Source: JADHUC01 sp964617665
GTDB lineage: Bacteria; Planctomycetota; Planctomycetia; Pirellulales; Pirellulaceae
DNA length: 18,433 nucleotides
Assembly: GCA_964617665.1 (NCBI GenBank)
Contig: CAZUAH010000271.1
Span: forward strand, 1-18,433
Direction of reading: 5' to 3'
The notes beneath the pieces are model-generated. The model had not been told where the DNA came from. It ran no database searches and saw nothing but the letters and a program-made list of their open reading frames with translations. Positions within the stretch are counted from its first letter, which is position 1. Each line of letters starts with the position of its first letter. Positions 15,618-18,433 of this stretch are shown in pieces. Position numbers and translations under genes: made by a program.

Positions 15618-15974
15618 CTAATCGCCATTCAAGTTGTCTGGCGGCGGCTTGCTCATAAACGCTCTTAAAGCGGATAGGATGGCTCTTGATGTCCAAGTGA
15701 GAATAAAGACGGCAATAAGGCCGATGGCGACGTTGGCGGCTAAGTGCCAATGGCTATAGATGTACTCGGGGCGAAAGCGGGGAGGCTCCAAGCTGGGGTC
15801 ATTGGGGTCGCATGCCACAGCGCATGTCCATGGATACCCGTAACGAGCAGAGAGGTAACCGAAGTGGGTGAAGATGGTGCGTCTAACATTCAACCACACC
15901 ACCACCGAAGACCATCCGACGACAAGCAGCATCGTCCCCAGGGTCCATTTCGGTCGTAAGCGTCGGCTGTTCAT
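15618..15974 (-). CDS. Small membrane protein, planctomycete 'TLGTMLLVV' leader
   Basis: A 118-residue protein with two predicted membrane helices: GTMLLVVGWSSVVVWL near the N-terminus and ANVAIGLIAVFILTW near the C-terminus. A soluble loop between them contains two cysteines (TCAVACDPNDP). ATG 15974 is chosen because GAGGGAA lies about 6 bases upstream; a GTG at 16004 is the alternative. The RRLRPKWTLGTMLL start is a variant of the FSLRTLL leader seen in the genes to the right. Function unknown. Confidence 0.65.
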   Translation of the reverse strand: MNSRRLRPKWTLGTMLLVVGWSSVVVWLNVRRTIFTHFGYLSARYGYPWTCAVACDPNDPSLEPPRFRPEYIYSHWHLAANVAIGLIAVFILTWTSRAILSALRAFMSKPPPDNLNGD

Positions 15975-16119
15975 CACTATTCCCTCGGAAGCCATTTCTA
16001 CCACCTGGACGAAGCTGGGCCAATATCTTGTGCCTTCTGTGAATGTTTTCTTTCTTCCGAGGGACGGAAAATGGTAGGATGGGGTTGTCGATTCGCCTCA
16101 AGATTCGAGGGCCGTTGCC

Positions 16120-16962
16120 ATGCTTGAATATCCGTTGCTGACGCTGTTGGTGATTGCCCCGTTTGCCGAGAAAGTGCGAGAAGCTGAACGACAACGACAG
16201 GCGGTGGAGGCGATTGAGGAGGCGGGGGGGCTGGTCTATTACGACTACCAAGCATTGGACCGGCATGGCAACTTCATGCCGGATGCGGAACCGACAGTCC
16301 CAGTGTGGCTAAGGGCGGTCGTCGGGCACGATTTCTTTGCTGACGTGCTTTGCATAAACTTTCTAAGAGGTGACGATGCGGCTCTGGCGCACGTCAAAGG
16401 ACTGGCAGACCTTACTTGGCTGAATCTCTCCGATACAAAAATCACGGATGCCGGTCTAACGCATCTCAAAGGATTGAAGAAGCTCAGAGAGCTAGCGCTT
16501 GATGGCACCCTAGTCACGGACGCTGGGCTGTTACATCTTGAAGGGCTGACAGACCTCGAAATGTTGCTGCTTGCCGAAACGAATGTCACGGGTGCAGGGC
16601 TGCATTATCTTAATAGGCTGGCGCAACTCGAAGTGTTGTGGCTGCAAGATGCGAAGGTCGCAGACGCTGGGCTAGGGAATCTCAAAAGACTGAAAGGACT
16701 TGAGGAATTGCGCCTGTCCCGCACAAAAGTCACAGATACTGGTTTGGAGCATATGAAGGGGCTGACAAGGATGAAAATACTGGTACTGTGCGACACGCAA
16801 GTCACCGATGAAGGTCTCAAGCATCTCAGGCAAATGACAAGACTCAAATTGCTTCTGCTTCACGGCACGAAGGTCACATCCCAAGGCATCAATAAACTAA
16901 GAAAATCCCTGCCAAATTGTGAAATCATCTGGTATGGCGAATTGGAACCCCCAACAAATTAA
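16120..16962 (+). CDS. Leucine-rich-repeat protein, membrane-anchored
   Basis: A 280-residue protein. ATG 16120 has GAGGG eight bases upstream. A short hydrophobic N-terminus (LLTLLVIAPF) is followed by the planctomycete-typical segment REAERQRQAVEAIEEAGG, and then from about residue 96 by seven 24-residue leucine-rich repeats of the type L..L..L.L..T.VTDAGL.HL.G. The array ends with the capping segment LRKSLPNCEIIW. Such repeats usually mediate protein binding; no partner can be named. The usual FSLRTLL membrane leader of these proteins is shortened or replaced here. The last 34 codons are duplicated at 17435-17539. It heads a tightly packed plus-strand group with the next four frames. Confidence 0.85.
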   Translation: MLEYPLLTLLVIAPFAEKVREAERQRQAVEAIEEAGGLVYYDYQALDRHGNFMPDAEPTVPVWLRAVVGHDFFADVLCINFLRGDDAALAHVKGLADLTWLNLSDTKITDAGLTHLKGLKKLRELALDGTLVTDAGLLHLEGLTDLEMLLLAETNVTGAGLHYLNRLAQLEVLWLQDAKVADAGLGNLKRLKGLEELRLSRTKVTDTGLEHMKGLTRMKILVLCDTQVTDEGLKHLRQMTRLKLLLLHGTKVTSQGINKLRKSLPNCEIIWYGELEPPTN

Positions 16963-17028
16963 AGACCAATGACCACCCGTTCCAAACGCCGACGATTTCG
17001 ATTCAGCTTAAAGACGCTTTTGATCGTC
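16858..17028 (+). repeat. Duplicated module, copy 1 (LRR tail + membrane leader)
   Basis: 171 bases that match 17435-17605 at equal length: 34 codons of LRR tail, a TAA, a 6-base spacer, and 20 codons of a MTTRSKRRRFRFSL leader. From the last codons of the tail through the leader (about 56 bases) only two differences are seen, while the LRR tail is more diverged. Confidence 0.85.
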
Positions 17029-17064
17029 TTTGTGGTGTCCGTTTCAGACGAGGGGCTACCGTGA
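16969..17064 (+). pseudogene. 31-residue remnant of an FSLRTLL membrane protein
   Basis: ATG 16969 reads MTTRSKRRRFRFSLKTLLIV, almost identical to the start of the gene at 17546, then goes off into VSVSDEGLP and a TGA at 17062. It begins 6 bases after the LRR stop, and its stop overlaps the GTG start of the next gene (GTGA). It looks like the leader of a duplicated gene whose body is lost, kept as a short coupled frame. Confidence 0.6.
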
Positions 17065-17423
17065 AGATCCCCCTGTATAAGTTGTTTCTCGTTGTGGCTG
17101 TCTATGCGGTAGCTCTAGCCGTGTTCTCGTCATATGGGTCGGTGGCAATCTTCCTCGCAGTCTGTTTGAGCACTGCACTTAGTGCGGCTGTCATTCTAAT
17201 CCGTAGGGATAACATCCTTGATGTGTGCCTTGTGGGTTTCTGTAGCGTCTGTTTTGGTCTGTTTGGTAGTCTCTGTTGCTCACAGTTGATACTCCATGTG
17301 GTCTTTGGGCACGGCGGTGATATTGACGACGTTGGAACCAGCGTAGCCACAGGAGCGGCGATTGGTGCTTTGACGGGAGGGGTGATTGGCTCCTCTTTGT
17401 TGAAGGGAAAACACAGGAGGTGA
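17061..17423 (+). CDS. Small glycine-rich membrane protein, 120 residues
   Basis: The GTG start at 17061 overlaps the preceding stop by 4 bases. Three hydrophobic stretches are visible: LFLVVAVYAVALAVF, VAIFLAVCLSTALSAAVILI and VCFGLFGSLCCSQLILHVVF. A Gly-rich tail (TGAAIGALTGGVIGSSLL) that could be a fourth helix follows, ending in a basic KGKHRR. Its stop overlaps the next ATG (TGATG). It appears to have been inserted between the two halves of the duplicated module. Function unknown. Confidence 0.65.
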   Translation: MKIPLYKLFLVVAVYAVALAVFSSYGSVAIFLAVCLSTALSAAVILIRRDNILDVCLVGFCSVCFGLFGSLCCSQLILHVVFGHGGDIDDVGTSVATGAAIGALTGGVIGSSLLKGKHRR

Positions 17424-17539
17424 TGAACCAGAAACTCTACGGCACACAAGTCACCTCCCAAGACATCAACGAGCTTCGTAAGGCCCTACCAAATTGTGAA
17501 ATAGTCTGGGACGCCCAAGACCCCCCAAAGACAAATTAA
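17423..17539 (+). pseudogene. 38-residue detached LRR tail
   Basis: The frame from ATG 17423 reads MNQKLYGTQVTSQDINELRK then ALPNCEIVW, matching the last 34 residues of the LRR protein at 16120 position by position. AGGAGG lies close before the ATG, which overlaps the previous stop, so it could still be translated by coupling. Too short to fold as an LRR domain, it is best read as the tail of a second LRR gene that lost its body. Confidence 0.65.
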
Positions 17540-17605
17540 AGACCCATGACCACCCGTTCCAAACGCCGACGATTTCGATTCAGCCTTCGCACGTTGTTGA
17601 TCGTC
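17435..17605 (+). repeat. Duplicated module, copy 2
   Basis: Matches 16858-17028 over 171 bases without a length change. Here the leader half runs into an intact gene (17546-18040), while in copy 1 the LRR half belongs to an intact gene. The two copies are therefore complementary halves of a duplicated LRR-plus-membrane-protein gene pair. Confidence 0.85.
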
Positions 17606-18040
17606 ATGTTGTTGTTGAGCGTGGGCTTGGGGTGGTTTGGATTGAGGGAGTGGGAAACGCACTTCATCTCTTTTTTGTCCGTCCCGTGTTGGTTCCTAAC
17701 CGCTATGTTTTTGCTGTGCCGCTGTTTCTGGCAATATGACAAGGTGCTAAAGAGGATTTACGAGAATTCGCCTGATGTGTGGCGTGAACTCGGTCAGCCC
17801 TTAGGGTTCTTCTGGGTGCCCAAGGGGGCGAGTACCATGCGTTTGGCGTCAACGACTTCTAGAAGCTGCCTACTCGGTCGCTTGATCTCCAAAGCAGATG
17901 TCAAGATTGAGGGTTGTCCTGACCTGACGGGCGATCAGAGTGTGATGCGACAAACATACTTCTACTACAAAGTGTGTTTCGTCCTGATGTTCATTGATGT
18001 CGTCTGTTGCGCCGTGTTGGTACGTGTGCTGTGGAATTGA
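17546..18040 (+). CDS. Membrane protein with RFRFSLRTLL leader, 164 residues
   Basis: ATG 17546 lies 6 bases after the previous stop. A basic start (MTTRSKRRRFRFSLRTLLIV) leads into a first helix (MLLLSVGLGWFGL), a second (FLSVPCWFLTAMFLLC), a soluble region containing YENSPDVWRELGQPLGFFWV, and a C-terminal helix (CFVLMFIDVVCCAVLVRVLW). The leader is common in small planctomycete membrane proteins of unknown role. It is the last intact member of the coupled group. Confidence 0.65.
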   Translation: MTTRSKRRRFRFSLRTLLIVMLLLSVGLGWFGLREWETHFISFLSVPCWFLTAMFLLCRCFWQYDKVLKRIYENSPDVWRELGQPLGFFWVPKGASTMRLASTTSRSCLLGRLISKADVKIEGCPDLTGDQSVMRQTYFYYKVCFVLMFIDVVCCAVLVRVLWN

Positions 18041-18061
18041 CCGTCGAATCGCAAAGACCCC

Positions 18062-18112
18062 ATGAATCCCCAAAAACGCCTCCCATTCTGATTCAGCCCG
18101 AAGAAACAGGGA
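18062..18112 (+). pseudogene. Decayed third copy of the membrane leader
   Basis: After AAAGACCCC, ATG 18062 reads MNPQKRLPF, then TGA where the leader would have Arg (CGA), then FSPKK, which lines up with MTTRSKRRRFRFSLRTL. The AAAGACC spacer before the ATG is shared with the copies at 16969 and 17546. Coding text is lost beyond about 18110. Confidence 0.45.
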
Positions 18113-18139
18113 CTTGACACCGTAGGCTAGTTTGGCACA

Positions 18140-18406
18140 CTACAGCTTCCCAAGCACGTCGTGCAGGCCCCAGGCGTTGGGCTTCTTTTGACCTACCGGA
18201 TGCGCCATCGAGTCGGAGTTGGCCCCGTGCCACGCGTGCTTTTCGAGGCTTGATGGATCTTCATCAGAATAGAACCGCGTCGTGGTCCCCGCCCGACAGG
18301 CGTACTCCCATTCGGCTTCCGTCGGCAGGCGAAATCCATCGCCCCCAGAGATGCTGACCTGCGCCCGTTCGATGCAGCCGTCTCCGGCGGCCCAGATTCT
18401 CTTCAC
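18140..18406 (-). pseudogene. Fragment of an FGE-sulfatase (SUMF1-like) gene
   Basis: On the minus strand, ISGGDGFRLPTEAEWEYACR, then AGTTTRFYSDED, then HPVGQKKPNAWGLHDV matches the central part of formylglycine-generating-enzyme/SUMF1 domains. The frame then ends LGKL-stop instead of continuing into the expected GNVWEW and the C-terminal Cys-containing part. On the upstream side family sequence stops near 18381, where the terminal repeat begins, and that frame has a TGA within the repeat. Both ends are lost, so it is a relic. These domains are abundant in planctomycetes. Confidence 0.75.
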
Positions 18407-18432
18407 GATTGGGGATCATTTTGAGGGACTCC
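18382..18432. repeat. Terminal inverted repeat, right copy (51 bp)
   Basis: Exact reverse complement of bases 1-51. Reading outward, the sequence goes from CTCCGGCGGCCCAGATTC to TTTTGAGGGACTCC, and the final base of the window is A. GAGGGA-CTCC-A could be a ribosome site and the first base of an ATG belonging to a gene, such as a transposase, that lies outside. Confidence 0.85.
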
Positions 18433-18433
18433 A

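Noticed and set aside
15215..15628. 137-residue minus-strand open frame
   Set aside because: Cys/Trp/Pro-rich text typical of a shadow frame; overlaps the inverted repeat and the better plus-strand small frame.

Overview
The window looks like a stretch of a planctomycete chromosome, probably Pirellulales-like. The genome is moderately GC-rich. It carries an exopolysaccharide-export gene set with planctomycete-style fusions, small membrane proteins with an 'RFRFSLRTLL' leader, a 'TDAGL..L' leucine-rich-repeat protein, a TadG/von Willebrand protein and a sulfatase-modifying-factor (FGE) fragment. No rRNA, phage, CRISPR array or complete transposase gene is visible.

Layout: (1) 1-2675, minus strand: an exopolysaccharide operon read right to left, comprising a Wzz/GumC chain-length protein with an apparent one-base frameshift, a CpsD-like BY-kinase relative lacking the Walker A lysine, and the N-terminal part of a sugar transferase cut off by the window edge. 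(2) 3218-5926, plus strand: a divergent outer-membrane polysaccharide export protein with an N-terminal TPR region and repeated RRLPAI motifs. Together these would make, chain-length-control and export one polysaccharide. (3) 6048-7487, minus: TadG-like von Willebrand A protein. (4) 7998-10727, plus: P-type Ca2+-type ATPase. (5) 10724-10858: a hairpin-rich miniature element that supplies the ATPase stop codon. (6) 10878-12701: miaA, hisE and a 106-residue unknown protein. (7) 12785-13490: tRNA-Cys(GCA) with a terminator, bracketed by two copies of a ~95 bp element. (8) 13566-15101, minus: secreted M28 aminopeptidase with PDZ domains. (9) 15102-18139: a region of small membrane proteins and a leucine-rich-repeat gene, containing a 171 bp duplicated module and decayed copies of it. 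(10) 18140-18433: a fragment of an FGE-sulfatase gene.

The two window ends are a 51 bp inverted repeat of each other. Homology of the sugar transferase (left) and of the FGE gene (right) both stop where the repeat begins. The window therefore appears bounded by two inward-facing copies of the same repeat, most simply the tip of an insertion sequence, or else an assembly breakpoint. The most interesting parts are these ends, the two families of miniature elements with TAG-GCG-like tips, and the duplicated LRR-tail/membrane-leader module whose remnants survive as tightly coupled mini-ORFs. I see no clearly new multi-gene defence or metabolic system.
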